From contig JAKULF010000001.1 in assembly GCA_022661535.1 (NCBI GenBank), positions 1,364,001 through 1,428,000 of the forward strand: DNA of 64,000 nt, given 5' to 3'. The stretch comes from Eutypa lata (taxonomy: Eukaryota > Ascomycota > Sordariomycetes > Xylariales > Diatrypaceae). The notes beneath the pieces were generated by a model, which was not told the origin of the DNA, did not search any database, and saw only the letters and a program-made list of their open reading frames with translations. This document shows positions 1 to 12,909 of this stretch, one piece after another (within the stretch, counting starts at the first letter, position 1; each line of letters begins with the position of its first letter). The position numbers and the translations under genes are program-made.

Positions 1-1360
1 AGCTGCCGCCGCCTCATCCGCCGCTCTTTCAGCAACAGTCCGCTTCCTAGTCTTCGGTGGGGGTGCAGGGCCTGAATGTTTCGAATCTGCCATCTGCTCT
101 AGAAGCGCAATCGTTTCCTCCTTGTTCTTGGTTGGCTCTAGGTGCAATGGGCCTGTGGTAGCAAGTAAGATCTGGGCCTCTGCAGCGTGTATTGCCCCTG
201 AGTCCAGTTCCATCTTCTCATGTTTTAGCTTCTTCGTAGGTGGCAGCATGCTAGTCCCGGTAGGCGTTGGAGGAGGAACGGCAGACATAGGAGTTGGTGG
301 AGGATTCATGGAAGATTCTGCACTGTGTTTGGCATCTATGGCCCCCCGGGGTGTTGACGCTTTAATGGCAAGTTCCACTTGTAATGTGTGGGGAGTCGGG
401 TGTAGAACACATGTGAATATTTTAACTTTTGGTGGAGCTTTGCTTTTCTGTCCTTCGGAGGGAGCAGACGGCGCTGGCATGTTGTCTTTATCCTGCGCCT
501 CGCCATCTGCAACTTTTGCCTCGGCATTCGCAGCTCCATCCAGGTTATTCTTACGATGAGACCCGTACGGGGAAGGTGTGATATAAGGGTTGTGGTTGTG
601 GATAGAAGATGGGGTGATGTTACTCGATTTCGATGTTGGTCGTGCTTTTTCTTTAGCCTGGGCAGCTGACTTATGATCATGAATCTGAACAATCAAGCAA
701 CCCTCATAGAAAGTGACCCCCCAGTCGTTGAAGTAGGATACCAAGTCATGTGGGATCGTGCGAGTCTTAAGGTGCTCTAGAAAGATCTTCATCGGCGACT
801 TGTACTGGAAGATACCATCTTGCTGATCGAATCTAAAATGGGTAGTGTGAAGATGTACTACTAAGGACGGCTGGTTTCCAGTATATTTTTTTAATATATA
901 TGAATCGGTGATCACTAATGGAATGTAACTAGGTAAGCGTACAGGAAGATATAGGGAGCCCGGCATTGTGATGCTGCTTGCTATGCTACATACCAGTTGG
1001 TCGCGGCTCGAAGCTTTGCGGAATACTGGGATCCGCAGCTAAGCTGGCTGATCTCAGAGACCCGGCATTCTGATTTCTCTGCCCTCGGCCAACAGCCTGG
1101 TTAGCTGCGTCGCGTCGAGCGCGGGACATATTCTGGCGGTTAACACCATTGCCGTTAACGCCATTGACGACAGCGGAGGTTGGTGTTTGTTGTTGTTTTG
1201 CGATAGCGGACGGGGGTTTCTTAGTGGACATGGAAGGTGATGGGGACGACTTAGACATGGAAGCCGCATGTGCGCCGTTCGTCTGAATGCCGGAGGGTGT
1301 TGGGCGTTTAATCTTATTAGGAACAGCCACGGGCGCGGCAGCAGACACAACCGGAGCCAT
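1..1360 (-). CDS. SPT20: SAGA complex subunit Spt20 (3' end beyond window)
   Basis: Spt20 is a structural subunit of the SAGA transcriptional co-activator in the nucleus. The chosen start is the ATG at 1360, followed by a low-complexity Ala/Pro/Ser N-terminus. Exon 1 runs 1360-994. A 79-nt intron (993-915, GTATGT...TTAG) joins in phase 1, restoring EPRPT-VITDSYILKKY. Exon 2 is open from 914 to base 1. It carries the conserved Spt20 core: a stretch close to YTGNQPSLVVHLH, then FRFDQQDG, YKSPMKIFLEHL and FYEGCLIVQIHDHKS. The frame continues into a Pro/Ser-rich region and a basic run (KTRKRTVAERA) at the edge, so the gene is partial but intact as far as visible. The family call rests on the core motifs; the splice sites are inferred. 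A 1.6-kb gene-free stretch lies upstream. Confidence 0.88.
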
Positions 1361-2956
1361 GACCACGACTCTCCTATAACATCCACCGCCCACCTACACA
1401 CTCGATGATGTTGAGCAGATATCGCAAAGGAGAATTGAGCGATGATCGGTTTGGTGGTTAGGCGTTACGGCTGGTCGCGAGAGGTTTGGAGACTATGATT
1501 ATTCCGTCGGTACGTGTACACATCGGTCCGCCTTCGTCGCTATTGTTGTCGTCGTCTCTCAGTTTGGCTCGAGCGATAGTTTGGGGATAAGAGGCTCAAG
1601 GATGGGTAGTGATAATGACGGGTTATATAATTAGTGGTGTGATAGCGCGTAACGTCTTAAAGCTAATAATTGGTTAGAGGTGTAATAGTCACAATGAAGC
1701 GAAATAATTCATCGTCGCATTGGGTTCTAAATTGAATTCCTGTTGGAAATTTATCCCTAGCGACATAGGAAGGGGGAAATAAAATGGTTGGTCAAGAGAC
1801 CGAACAGAAATGATGATGAGATACGTACGATGAAGACGTGTCGTTGATATTGGAGTCTTTGTATGTGGGGTCGGGATCGGTACTGACGCTGTAGTTGCAG
1901 GTTAGTGCAGGTTTAGGTAACGGAGACGGGGGAAGGGGACAGGGACGGGGACGTATTTGGCGTCTTCCGTAGTTTGAGGTGTACTAAAAAGGGATCGCTC
2001 TACAATTTTCTGGGCTCGAGCTCGGCAAGGTTAGACAGGCTCGCAGTGTGATTTTTTGTACTTTTCATATAGTTGCATTGTACTGCCTGGAATTGAAGCT
2101 TTGTGTTGCAGTTGTTGAATCTGATTGGCTTACTCACCGAATATCTTTTTGGGCGAAGAAAGCCAATGTGGGATACCTAGTAGGAATGTTTTGATGTGTA
2201 GTGAGATAGGTATGCCCTACCTTATTATATGGAAAAGTATAAGATACCTAGGTAGGTTGTAACTATCTCTCATATGTAGGTAGGTATGTAGGTAGTCAAG
2301 CTATGGCGGACACACCTTGGGTGGTAGTGCAATATCTCAGGGACGTTATTGCACAAAGCGTCCTCGTTAAGAAAAAACGGTGTAAGAGATGGGAGGACCC
2401 TAGTCAACATGGAACGACCGCGATCTTCTATATATAGGATATTGTGTTTAGGTTTCCTCAAAGCTTCCTTGCTATCGCAGTTTTTAAGTTCCAAAAAACA
2501 TCTCAGTACGGTATGATAAAGTTTAGTGTGGAAGGGAAGGGAGGAGGTGGAAAATTGAAGTCTATAGTTCGATATCTACACCGAGATAGTTGTGGCATAC
2601 GCAATTACAATATACCTCATGAAGTCGATATGGTTAGATACTTTAGGAGATCGCCTTTTGAGCAGATATTGCGGTGATTATGAAGGCACCGACACCGTGG
2701 GCTCACAATGACTACCTTGGTAAGTATATAGACACTTCGTCCGTAACATTGTAGGTTCACTTTGACCAGGTATCTCTACCTAAGAATAATGATAAGGAAT
2801 TGGAACAACGAAAACGAGATCATCAAGCATGGCGTGTATCGCTTGCTATATATGGTATTGAGAACGAATCGAAATCTGTATATATATGTATATACCAAAC
2901 CAGAAAATGACCATGCACCTCATTACCGACCTCCATCTTAACCATAGATACATCTC
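1361..2956. other. Intergenic, upstream of SPT20
   Basis: No supportable gene. This stretch should hold the SPT20 promoter and 5' UTR and the 3' end of the next gene. It contains AT-rich sequence and several TACCTA/TAGGTA units clustered around 2200-2300. Confidence 0.6.
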
Positions 2957-4325
2957 TCATTCTTTACCCTGTACCCGGCGTTCCCAATCATCACCCAACC
3001 TGTGGCTATCGACAACCACTACACCTCTTCCCCGTCCTACCCTATCTTCCCTCTGCCACCAGAGCTCCGGCTTGTTGTCTGGCCGTTCTGCTTCGGATTC
3101 GCTATCTGCGATCCCACCATCCCCGCCTTCAGCACCAACGACGAGGATAACATCATACCTGAGCCACGTCTGTAGCTGGTTGATGAGGCTACCCTGTTCG
3201 CCAGCTAGCGACTCTTGGAGGTATACTACTTCAGGCTGTAGGTGACGAAGAATATGTACATAGCCATTCCGCGACGCGAAAGGCATAACCATAGTCTCCT
3301 TCTCCACCAGCCCAAGAGCCTGTGAATATACTGCATTGAAGCCTGAGTTCGCAGGAAAAGAACCCAGGCTATTGTTTCTTAGTACCACATTATATAATAA
3401 CTGGGCACCCGGTACTACTGACATTGGGCTCTTGGTTTCACTCCCAGGTGTCTGCGCCTGCTCATGGCCGATGTTGGAGAATGATGAGCTCAACGAAGGT
3501 GGAGCCATGTTAGCTGTGGCTGGAGCTTCGAGGGCAGCATCCTTCAGAGCCGGTGAGTAGATCAGGACAAACAGCTTGATCTTGGAAAAGTCGGTGTTCC
3601 GGGGAATGTGGGACAAGATGGACTGTGCACCTGTTAGTAATTATCTGTGCCATGACCTAGCTTGCATTGGGAATCTCCTTCAAAAATTGTGTACTTACAG
3701 CGTGTTCGTGGATCCCGTTCCCTTCCAATTCACCGACGTTTGTGTCTGCGGATACGACTATGGCTACCGTCTTGCGACGCTTACTGGCGTCTCTAGACTG
3801 TGACTGCGACGGAGCGGACGGTCTTTCTTTGCGGGCTTCAGCCTCTTCTGACCAGGTCTCGTGATCAGCATACGCGTTCTTATCCTCTTCCCTGATGGCG
3901 GCCAACGCACTACCAACAGCAGCGCCCACGCCGGCGACGCTCGCCGCAACTCTCTTCCCCGCGTCGGTGAGGAACTGCTGAGGACTCGGGGTCCGTCGCA
4001 ATGCTCCCGACATCTGAGCACCCCATCCCGCAGAGGCACCGGTCACCTCAGCCGGCGGTTCGGTTATGCCATAGGTTACACCACGAGAGAGAGAGGCGCT
4101 TTCGGCATCTTTCAATGCGCCATATGCCGGGTTTTCGCCATAGTCTGCATTTTCATAATCTAGGCCAGCCTCGTTCTCGTGCTCACTCTCTTCATCATCC
4201 TCTCTTTGGCTCCATGCCCAGGCGGCAACACCGGCTGTCGCGACAGTGACGGTGACAACGACCGGCACCCAGAAGCTCCAGAGGCCTCTACGGCGGGATC
4301 TCGAGGATTCGTACGACGACGACAT
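2957..4325 (-). CDS. PEX22: Pex22-like peroxin
   Basis: Predicted 430-aa peroxisomal membrane protein. In yeast, Pex22 anchors the ubiquitin-conjugating enzyme Pex4 on the peroxisome for recycling of the import receptor Pex5. Exon 1 is 4325-3699 and exon 2 is 3622-2957, with a 76-nt intron (GTAAGT...GTGCACAG, branch ACTAAC) in phase 0. The N-terminus has a basic Arg/Ser stretch, then one membrane segment at about residues 16-38 (WVPVVVTVTVATAGVAAW), then an acidic linker. The C-terminal domain holds alternating beta-type segments (KLFVLIYSP, DVILVVGAEGGDGG) and ends in a Trp-rich, charged tail resembling annotated fungal Pex22-like proteins. Identification is by recalled similarity of the N-terminal anchor and C-terminal pattern; fungal Pex22 is poorly conserved, so the function is moderately sure. 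It shares a divergent upstream region with the eIF2B-gamma gene. Confidence 0.72.
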
Positions 4326-5438
4326 TTAATCAAGCAATGTCATTGCAAAACGGGCCTTTTAACAGGCTTTTCACGAAATCGTAGTCTCGTCCGTCCGTTC
4401 GTTCGTCCGTCTCGTTATCGTATCGGTATCGCGGGTGGGAAGGTAAACACAGGGTGCTGATGTGGCGAGCCTCTAAAATTCGATGGCTGGGAAAAGACTA
4501 ACGTTAGGAGAGGCTAGGTAAGGTATCGGCGAGCTTGCGGTCAAGATACAGGATACAGGATACAAGACACTAACTTAACCCCCCATGTGCTTCGTACCTG
4601 ATGTTTTGGGGGCTGGTGTTGACATCGATTGGGCAGGGTAACCCGGGGGGCAGCCTCGGCCTGGTTTTCTATTGGCTGAGATAGCAGAGTTCAAGTGGTC
4701 TGTGCTGATTACCTAGGTAGGCCGGGCAGCTGGAGGTCCCACCATTTACATGTGTACTTGGTTGTAAGGTCAGAAGGCTGGCACTAGCCACACAACACTC
4801 CAGGACATTTCACATTTCGACGACCGGGGACTGATCTGGGGTTTAGTGATACGTGGCTTGTGTCTAGAGTTGTGACAAAATACTGCTGAATTTACAGAGG
4901 GACGTGCCCAGTTTTGACCTATTTTTATATAAAATATGTTACAGCTTAGATTCAAGAAACCAATTATGGCATTTATGCAATGATGTCTACATACATAGTT
5001 ACATGTACAATACCTAACTAAAGCCGTATGCTACTGTATTGTACAATCCACTTTGACCCTAACCACTTAAAGTTACAGTAGGTAATGCCCCATGCTAAGT
5101 TCCAAACCCCCACCAACTATTACTAGATTTCCTTATCGATAATCCCACCTAACGGATCATCGTCCTTGGATGACTCTTCTTTATCATTTCCTAATAACCA
5201 GTCCGGAGCCATTATACCGTTATTATTAGGGAATATAAAACCCGAGCAGATATACCGGACTGTCCATGCTGTATAATTAGCGTTTCATGTTCATTTCACC
5301 TGGCGGCCTTTTCACGTCACGACCACTGTATTGAAACCATCTACAACACGTCATATTTCGCATCGCTCAGCTAAGGAGTAGTGGTCTCTTACCCACGAGT
5401 CTCTATATTGACTAGGCCTTTCGACACACAACACCAGT
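4326..5438. other. Divergent intergenic region, PEX22 / GCD1
   Basis: A 1.1-kb bidirectional upstream region between two housekeeping genes. Directly 5' of the Pex22-like ATG is a pyrimidine/CG-rich repeat-like tract of CGTC/CGTT units (about 4380-4430). No coding frame is convincing. Confidence 0.6.
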
Positions 5439-7242
5439 ATGCCACATGCTGTGACAATGCCTAATCCGGGCTTGCAGGCTCTTATTCTCTGTGGTCCGGG
5501 CTCGTCTTTCCCTACATTCACAGCAAACCCAGATGGGAACCCGAAAGCTCTTCTACCCATCGCAAATCGGCCTATGGTGTGGTATCCCATCGAGTTTTGT
5601 TACAGATCAGGCATTACAAGTAAGTCTAATTTGGGGGCTAGCATCCCGTTCTCGGGTTTGACCTAGCATCCATCCTTAAACAAGCCGGGTTGAGCCTTTA
5701 CTAATTCCGATGGTAGATATCACGCTTGTCTGCCCACCTTCATCTGCGGAGGTCATCACCACTGCGTTGAATACTAACCCTTTCTTAACCGGTCTCCCAC
5801 ACCCACACCCTGATCTACTGGCCCCTAAAGACCTTGATTATAACACAGGTACTGCGGAGATACTTCGCTTACCAGAAGTACGCGAGATAATTACCTCCGA
5901 CTTTATAGTGTTACCCTGCGACTTGGTCTGTGAACTTGGGGGCGACAAGCTGCTGCAAGCATGGATGGTCAAGGGAGCGAGCCTACCAAACCTATTGGAT
6001 GATGAAGAATCTTCAACCCATAGTGGCGGCCTAGTGGTGTGGTATGAAACCAAGACTGCAACTCCTATTAAAGGCGAAGAGACGGACTTCATCGCAACTT
6101 CACCCATGCCAACCCAGACTGCGCCCATCCCAAAGGACTCGCTACTATCTCATCTCTCATACCTAACGTGTTCTCTACCAACAGATTCCCTCAAGGATCT
6201 CGCCAATGAGAAGGGGGGTTTTCCCATACGTCATGGACTGTTACGAAAGCATCCTAAACTTCGTATGCTGACCACACATCGAGATGCGCATATATACATC
6301 CTACCAAAATGGGTATTAGACTTTATTCAGTCGAACGAGCGCCTTGAAACTATCGGGGAAGACGTTATGGGTTGGTGGGCCAAAGCTTATTGGCAAACTG
6401 GGCTCCCCGAGAAGCTAGGAATGAAGGCTATCCTAGATGGAAGCCCGGCCTCGGGGCCGAACTCCGACACCCATGATCACATCGCCTCACCTGCCGTATC
6501 GCAAGAAAGATCACAGAATTCCCATGACGAGCCGTTTCCGAAACGTTATGATGGGTTGACAGTCAGATCAAAGCAATCAACCATCCCTCCGATACTGGCC
6601 TACATACACCCATCTAAAGAAGCAGCGCCGTTGATTCGTCGCGTCGATACAGCACAGCTACTATTAGCTGTATCACTACAGTTGGCTAAGCTGCCATCGA
6701 TCGAAGAGGCTGGATCTAGCTCGGCGTCTCCTTTCGCCCACGCGAGAAAGGTGGCGTATCCTGATGGAGTCAAACCCCGAACAACAATTACCAGGCAGGA
6801 TTGCTTAATCGCCGACAATGTCATGGTTGACGAAAAGACATCCATCAAGGAGAGTGTGGTTGGTGCTAACTGCCAGATTAAAGAAGGCGCCAAGCTTTTC
6901 CAGTGTCTCCTCATGGATGGCGTGGTTGTTGGCAAAGGATGCAAGCTAACTCGCTGTATCTTGGGAAGAAGGAGTGATATCGGCGAAGGTTCTACATTGA
7001 CAGATTGCGAAGTGCAGGAGAACCTGTTGATTGAGCCTAGAAGTAAGTACTAACCAGCAGCTACCATACTGCACCAAATTTGCATGTGAAACTGGAGCTA
7101 ACTTGACGTAGCCGACGACAAGGATAATAAGCTCATGAGCTCTTCAGGCTTAGAGGCTAGCGAGCAAGAGATGCAGGACGTCCTCCAAGACGTCGACAAC
7201 GGCGACTCGGCAGGAGACGAAGAGAGTGCCATCTTACTATGA
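5439..7242 (+). CDS. GCD1: eIF2B subunit gamma (translation initiation factor)
   Basis: Gamma subunit of eIF2B, the cytoplasmic guanine-nucleotide exchange factor that recharges eIF2 with GTP; with the epsilon subunit it forms the catalytic subcomplex. Three exons are inferred: 5439-5619, 5717-7042 and 7112-7242 (545 aa), with introns of 97 and 69 nt, both GTAAGT donors and both in phase 1. The N-terminal domain is nucleotidyltransferase-like (LQALILCGPGSSF, then GNPKALLPIANRPMVWYP). The C-terminal third shows hexapeptide left-handed beta-helix repeats (DCLIADNVMVDEKTSIKESV and following, VVGKGCKL, SDIGEGSTL). The last exon gives an acidic tail rich in Glu/Asp. As in other gamma subunits, the pyrophosphorylase signature is degenerate, which fits loss of sugar-nucleotide catalysis. 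The start is the first ATG of the open frame; a second Met lies six codons in. Confidence 0.9.
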
Positions 7243-10200
7243 GCGAAGGAGAACTCTTGATACCCAATATTTTAGTAAAGCGAACTCATAGAGGAGCATC
7301 ACATGGAAGATCTTGAACATCTCGCTTGGAAGTAGTTCCTGATTTGATGGGGTCCCAGCCGGGAACCCTACTTGGAATTGCCGCTCGATCTCGACATTCC
7401 GATCATTGAGCAAGTTCATCTAGTTGGATGAAATGTAGTCTAGAGTAGGCATTCTTTGCTTTCATGCATGAGAGACTATATAGCGCCCCGAAACTGCATT
7501 TTGATCAGTCAATCTGAGACAGGTTGCTTGCTTCCTGCCTCCTAATGCAATGCTGATGGCTCTAATCTTGCACTAGCACAAATGGCGGCCAGAGTTTGCA
7601 TTAGATCATTTCATATAGGAAGAGACTCGTATGAACAAAAGAAAATCCGTGCAAAATGCAATGTTTATTCTAGCACATAAGCAGCTACTCTAGGACTTCG
7701 GGCGTAAAGCCTCGTCTAGTAAGATATCGCTCTGGTCAAAGAGAATCAATTATTGTCAAGATGCTGTGCGACAAATCTGTTTGGCCCTGTACGCCACAGG
7801 GACACACAGGCCCTCGAGTCGACCCAAATACGTTTCCCAAGTCCCCTGTCCCCTTCCTTTTCGCTTTCGCCTCATGTCGTGCGTGTGTGCGTGCGTGCAT
7901 GCGTGCGTGTACGGCTGATGCTGCAAACCCCCTACGATCTGGGGCTTTTGCAGTTCAATCTGTGAATTGTAATTCGTGACACATCATCTCAATATTTTCT
8001 GACCAAATCTATAGTGTCATCGACAAGCACGTTAACGATGTTTTTCCCCGTTTTAGGAAAACGTCTTGCCTACGTGCCTCATCTCGATTGACCAAAACTT
8101 GTGACGTACCTATCTACCTTGCCCACGCGCCTCCCCCTTCCCCCCCTCGCCCCGCCCCTCTCTCCCCTCCGTAACACATCGATATCGATCGCCTAGGCAG
8201 CTAGCTCACCTGCAGCGCCGGCCAGATCCAGCCATGAGGCGTCCGTCCGCAGCGGCAACTTCTCACGAGTTTGACCTGTCTGATTTTTCATTCCTTCCTT
8301 CCATTCCCCAGTTCGTCGGGAAGACCGGTGGTCTATAGAGCCGTATCCGAACGGGCCTATCGGGTAACCCTGGTCTTCGTCCCGGCTCTTTGCCAAATAA
8401 CAATAATAATACTCTGTCCTCGTCCCTGCACGCACGCACGTTTCCGGATGGGATTAGAAAGAAAATGCAAGCATGCGAGCTACCGATATGCGCGATCTTG
8501 CTCAGGGGCGAATTTTAGGTACGAACGTAGTAGGGTAATATATTTATACATGTGCTGCGGTGTGCTGTGAAGCTCCGGAGTCGCTTCCGGTATCTAGTAG
8601 AGCCAATAGAAATGCCAGCGCATGCTAACTCCGGCAGCTCCGGCCCGGCCTCAGGGGTCTTCCCTCCCTGCTTACCTGTGCTTCGAGTGAGAGGTAAGGT
8701 CTCGATCTGCACTGGTCTACTCTGCTCGACCCCCTAAGTAACTACTAGTCAAAAGCTTGGTAGGTGCCTAATCTAACCAACTACCTAAGGGCTCAAGCAA
8801 CGCATCCTTAGTAGGTAGCCGCGTTTTTTCTGCATTGCAGTGCATAATGTATGTAGGTCGGTGCCATCTGTTAACGAATGTGCTAGATTTCTCAATCCTA
8901 CCCTGCAATGTAGCCCCGGATGATTACTCATAGCACCATTCATGCAGTCTTCCTCTGCAGGTGCAGCCTATAGCTGTGGACGATGGAGCGGCTTGTAGGT
9001 CTACCGAATGGCCCGGCTGCGACGTCTCATGACTTAGAATGGCTTATGTGCAGTAAGCATATAGTGGCGGAACGATCGAGACACTGTAGTGGTAAGGCTG
9101 AATGGGGTTGATGGGGTTGGTAAGGGGTGAATCATGCTAGATTCATTTCGTCTTGTAATCATGCGGCACATGGTCTACCTGTCAAGTAATTATTTTACTG
9201 ATTTTAATTGAATGTTTGGTTTATGAATGAGCTATCATATGCTAGGCATTAAGCACGTATACATTCAGTTATTAGAGATGTAGTGATTTTCATCGCGAGA
9301 TTTCGCTCAAAAATCATATTTTGGTACGCTGAAGCTTGGTAGAATATCACTCACTTTGTCCACCAACGTCCGAGACTATCTAGTAGCTTGCTGGCTCCCT
9401 GCGTAGGATTTTATAGAAAATAGATATTTGCTCAGACGAATGAACTCGTTAAACGCACTATGTTCTAGCCTATATTGAATCAAATCACTGGCATCTCACT
9501 CCTCAAGCGTACTTAGTCTTTTAAGCCACCCATAGCGGCGTCGAGGGGTTCTGTTTTCTCGCCTTTTTGGTTCGTTTACCTGGTGATGTCTATCATCCAT
9601 ATTAGTTATGTCCGGGAATAGTACATACAACTTTCGCAAGGTCCTCCCGTCTAATATGATTCTTACAATTTAGGAACCGGAAGCAGTTCTCTCTGTATTC
9701 TGTAGCGATGTGTTTCCGGGGGTCACAATTCCAATACACTACCCTCCAGTAGCACTTGTCGAAAATGGAAGAGATCAAGATGTGAATTTCTGAACTAAAT
9801 AATGCCGATATAGGTAGCGCTTGTGAACAAAGCAAATATCGATTTGATATAATATGATAATTAGCTTGATAGCAGTGATATGGTAGTATAAGAGGTATAC
9901 CTCTTGAACTTTATATGTGCGTGTAAAACGAGATTTTATCAACTGTAGTCTTAACGCGCTCGCAAACCTCCCACCTTTTACAAATTTACATATGGAAAAC
10001 AAACCACAAACCGACAGCTTTGTCGTATCATACATCTGCGAGCTGGCATTGATTTCCGATGAAACGCCACCTCACTACGGGAAGAACCCCGTTTTCCCAA
10101 AGAGTAGGCTGAGTCCCTGATCCGGTATCTCACAGCACGAATACATACAGTCCGGGAATTCATCTCAAATGCTCGGTTCCATCGCAGTTTGAACGCAAGG

Positions 10201-10535
10201 AGTGACACGGCGTAGATGATAAGGGCCAAGCCGAAGAAGCTCTCATTTAAACCCAAGAGATAGGCTATACTAGACACTGCAAATTACTAACATGATTTTG
10301 TTCGGACCCGAAAATCCCTGCCCATAATACAATTTTGTGCGCCGACCTGCTATCCACATATGTATCCCGAAGCCCCGTCTCTGGAAAAGAGCGAATCTTT
10401 GCATCACACCCTCTTTATTTACCATGTATATTCAGAAACCCCATCCTTTAATTATACTCCCACTGGGGTAATCTGCACTTGGGAAAGTAGTTCTTAGCTC
10501 TTTGAATCTTACATATGATATTCCCAAATAGTGAT
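7243..10535. other. Gene-poor region with a doubtful isolated exon
   Basis: No supportable gene in 3.3 kb. A TGCG/GTGC microsatellite-like tract lies near 7877-7912. On the minus strand, about 10277-10160, an open segment between a TTTGCAG acceptor and a GTATGT donor encodes a hydrophobic stretch (LGLNESFFGLALIIYAVSLL) that could be a membrane-protein exon, but no neighbouring exons could be joined. Other frames here look random. Confidence 0.5.
7877..7912. repeat. Imperfect GTGC/GTGT microsatellite
   Basis: A run of alternating G-T with interspersed C (GTGCGTGTGTGCGTGCGTGC and following) in noncoding sequence downstream of GCD1. It is an imperfect simple repeat with potential Z-DNA character. 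Confidence 0.75.
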
Positions 10536-11047
10536 CTACTCACCTGAATTAAATATATCAGGATTGGAGTTGATCTGTACCCCACTGCAACATCTGGAGT
10601 TAGCAATTGCTTCCTTGAGGGATATTAGGGTGGCCTGGGGGTTATTCGGTAGCAAAGGGCTCCCGAAGATGCCCCCTTTAGTACCTTTAAGCACTGAAGC
10701 TAGCCACAAAGGGAATAAAATAATCACGAAAATTGCTTACTACTTGGTTGCACTCGGGACACACTGCTTCACGGACCAAGATCTCCTGGCGGGTGCAACC
10801 ATTGTCGTCCTGGCTGACGTCCGGGTCATCATTACAATTGCCACAGTCTAGTTAGCAAAAACAAGTTAGTATTGCCATTTCCCATCATATCTTGTAAAAG
10901 GTTCTATAACAGAACGAGAAACGTAAAAACATCAACTTGTTTTTAGTACTTGCCTACACCCTCTTGGCACACAGGGCAGTGCTCTATTGTGAAGCTTTCC
11001 ATATGAGCCTGATCACAGTTGTAGAGATTAACTCGCATGTTGCACAT
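10536..11047 (-). CDS. Small Cys-rich zinc-ribbon-like protein (tentative)
   Basis: Hand-assembled small gene of unknown function, about 79 aa. Exon 1 (11047-10954) begins MCNMRVNLYNCDQAHMES. It is followed by a 106-nt intron with a GC donor (GCAAGT) and a CTAAC branch site about 20 nt before the acceptor TAG at 10848. Exon 2 starts at 10847 and encodes four CxxC-like pairs or singles (DCGNCNDD, NGC, CPEC). The last exon is less certain: an acceptor TACAG followed by INSNPDIFNSGE and a stop at 10536 keeps phase 0. Small fungal proteins beginning Met-Cys with paired cysteines are common and are probably zinc-binding, but this is inference. There is no signal peptide, so it is likely intracellular. 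The frame across the first GC-AG intron is the best support; the 3' end could differ. Confidence 0.45.
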
Positions 11048-12619
11048 TGTAATTTGGTTTGGAAGAAACGACGAGGCTTGAAATGGTAGAATGAGATTAT
11101 TATTGAGAGCAGGGAGATATCAACAGGATAGACAATATTCGAGATAGTGATACTGTGTGAGTGTGTGTGTGTTAGGTTCGAAGAGAATTATGACATACTC
11201 ATGTGCTGTATGAGTCGCCTTCTTATACTTCGAGGGTGTCACTACTACAGCTCCTACTATTCTTAATATTCCTATAGCTACTATTGCGTAGCACGACTTA
11301 TTGTCATGATAGTGACCTGTCTCTTGCATACCATCACGCCTACAGACTGTGAAAGGGGATTCAAGATGCCGATGGGTGCGTTCGAAGGAGTCGGCTGTGT
11401 GCCGTCCCTAGATAATGCCCAGACGTATGAGACACGCGACATCGAGAACACTTGCATATGATTTCTGTGTCTCCATATCGTAGAGTTGGATTCACATGGA
11501 CCCTGATGGCATTGGGTTAGGTCGTTGGCACTTGCTGCAGCTTGTTCCGAGATGTAACTCGCATGGGCAGAAACGACTTCGTTCTTGAGCACCGATTCCG
11601 GACTCTAGCCGCGTCAGACATCGATGACCTGCCGATCGCCGTGACAACTGGTTCTTTGGGCGCCCAACCAATCAGGCAGCGGCCGATGCCACATCACGGA
11701 GGTGACAAGCTGTCGCTGCACAGAGACTATTGCGGACTGTGGAGTTGTGAGCAATGGCCTTACTTTACCCATTATATCCAGATGGGTTGATGTTGCAATA
11801 AAAAGAGAGAAATAAAAGCCACAGTCGTACAAGATCCCACAGAGTCAAACGGGGTCTCTGATTCGTTATGAGCGGCATGACCACCACCTTTTTGGGGTGA
11901 CACAAGGGGCGATCAACGGTCGGTCCTTCGGCTGGCTCCTTTGAATATTAGAGTCGACGCGGCCGAGCACGGCCTGTCAAAAACGACTTTGCCGAGAACT
12001 TGAAATGTAACTTCGGACAGATATTCCCTTCAGAGCCAGATGTTGAGGAGAGACAAATCAAATCGGGCAGCAACTCAACAAAATGCATAGAGAATGTACG
12101 GACATGTCACTAGATGCGCAACGAAAATGCTGATACTATCATATTGGTAACTAGCTTCGTCATTCTGTGGCGTTCGCGAGGTAAGTTTGCTTGGGGCCGA
12201 AATAGCTAATACCGGAATTACCCTGTTACCTTGAAACGCATCAAGAACAGGCTTAGCTCACCACGATCGTAGCCGGGATTACGCAGTGGCCAAGAACAAA
12301 GCCACAAATACGAAGAAGATGTAGAATTTGATTATCTCATCGATATTGTCATCGTACTCTGTCGTTGGGGACGTCGGCTTACGTACTTGAGAGAGGATCG
12401 ACACAACGCTGGAATAGGCTAGCTAGCCGCGATGCTTTGCAACAGAATCTTCAGGGCCAGAAGGGCCAGGGTTAGGGCAGCTTTAGATCTAGAGCAGGGA
12501 GATCAGCGAGTGAAAAGAGCGCGTTTTAATGTACTATTACGACATTACACTCCTCGACATCAAGAAGAAAAAACCACTTATGGAGCCCGGTTCTAGATCC
12601 ATTAAGAGGACGAGCAATG
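11048..12619. other. Gene-poor region with a Cys-motif trace
   Basis: No confident gene. Minus strand, about 11600-11500, has a short open stretch encoding RFCPCELHLGTSCSKCQRP, reminiscent of the paired-cysteine pattern in the small protein just downstream. No complete gene could be assembled around it, so it may be a decayed or unrecognised relative. Confidence 0.45.
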
Positions 12620-12909
12620 GATCGGCGGAGCTACTGGCTGTATGAGACAGATATCCAAGACTATTTCCAGGTACCAGGCTAGGAGCGTGCATTATCAGCA
12701 CACAGTTCGAACTACCGTTTGGGACCTTAAAATTGAGAATTCATCGCTATGTTCCAGGGATATGCTGGTGGCGTTGCGGATCCTTATGACCTATCGTATT
12801 CTATCTACCTTGCCTGACCTAGTAGTATTGGAGCCTTCAGAGCTCTATTCTATGCTTCTTATACCAAATTATCTCTCTGAAATTTTATATCGGAGAGCCC
12901 GGTGTAACA
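12620..12909 (+). pseudogene. Decayed coding trace, family unknown
   Basis: Read in one frame from 12620, this segment gives protein-like text (DRRSYWLYETDIQDYFQVPG, FQGYAGGVADPYDLSYSIYL, AFRALFYASYTKLS) interrupted by several TAG, TGA and TAA codons. That pattern is what a coding sequence looks like after many C-to-T and G-to-A changes, as produced by repeat-induced point mutation. The family could not be recognised; a mobile-element protein is possible. The identification as former coding sequence is a judgement from texture only. Confidence 0.3.

Noticed and set aside
122..559. Open frame of 145 codons on the plus strand
   Set aside because: It lies antisense to the Spt20 coding exon, which has clear family motifs; the plus frame has no such signal.
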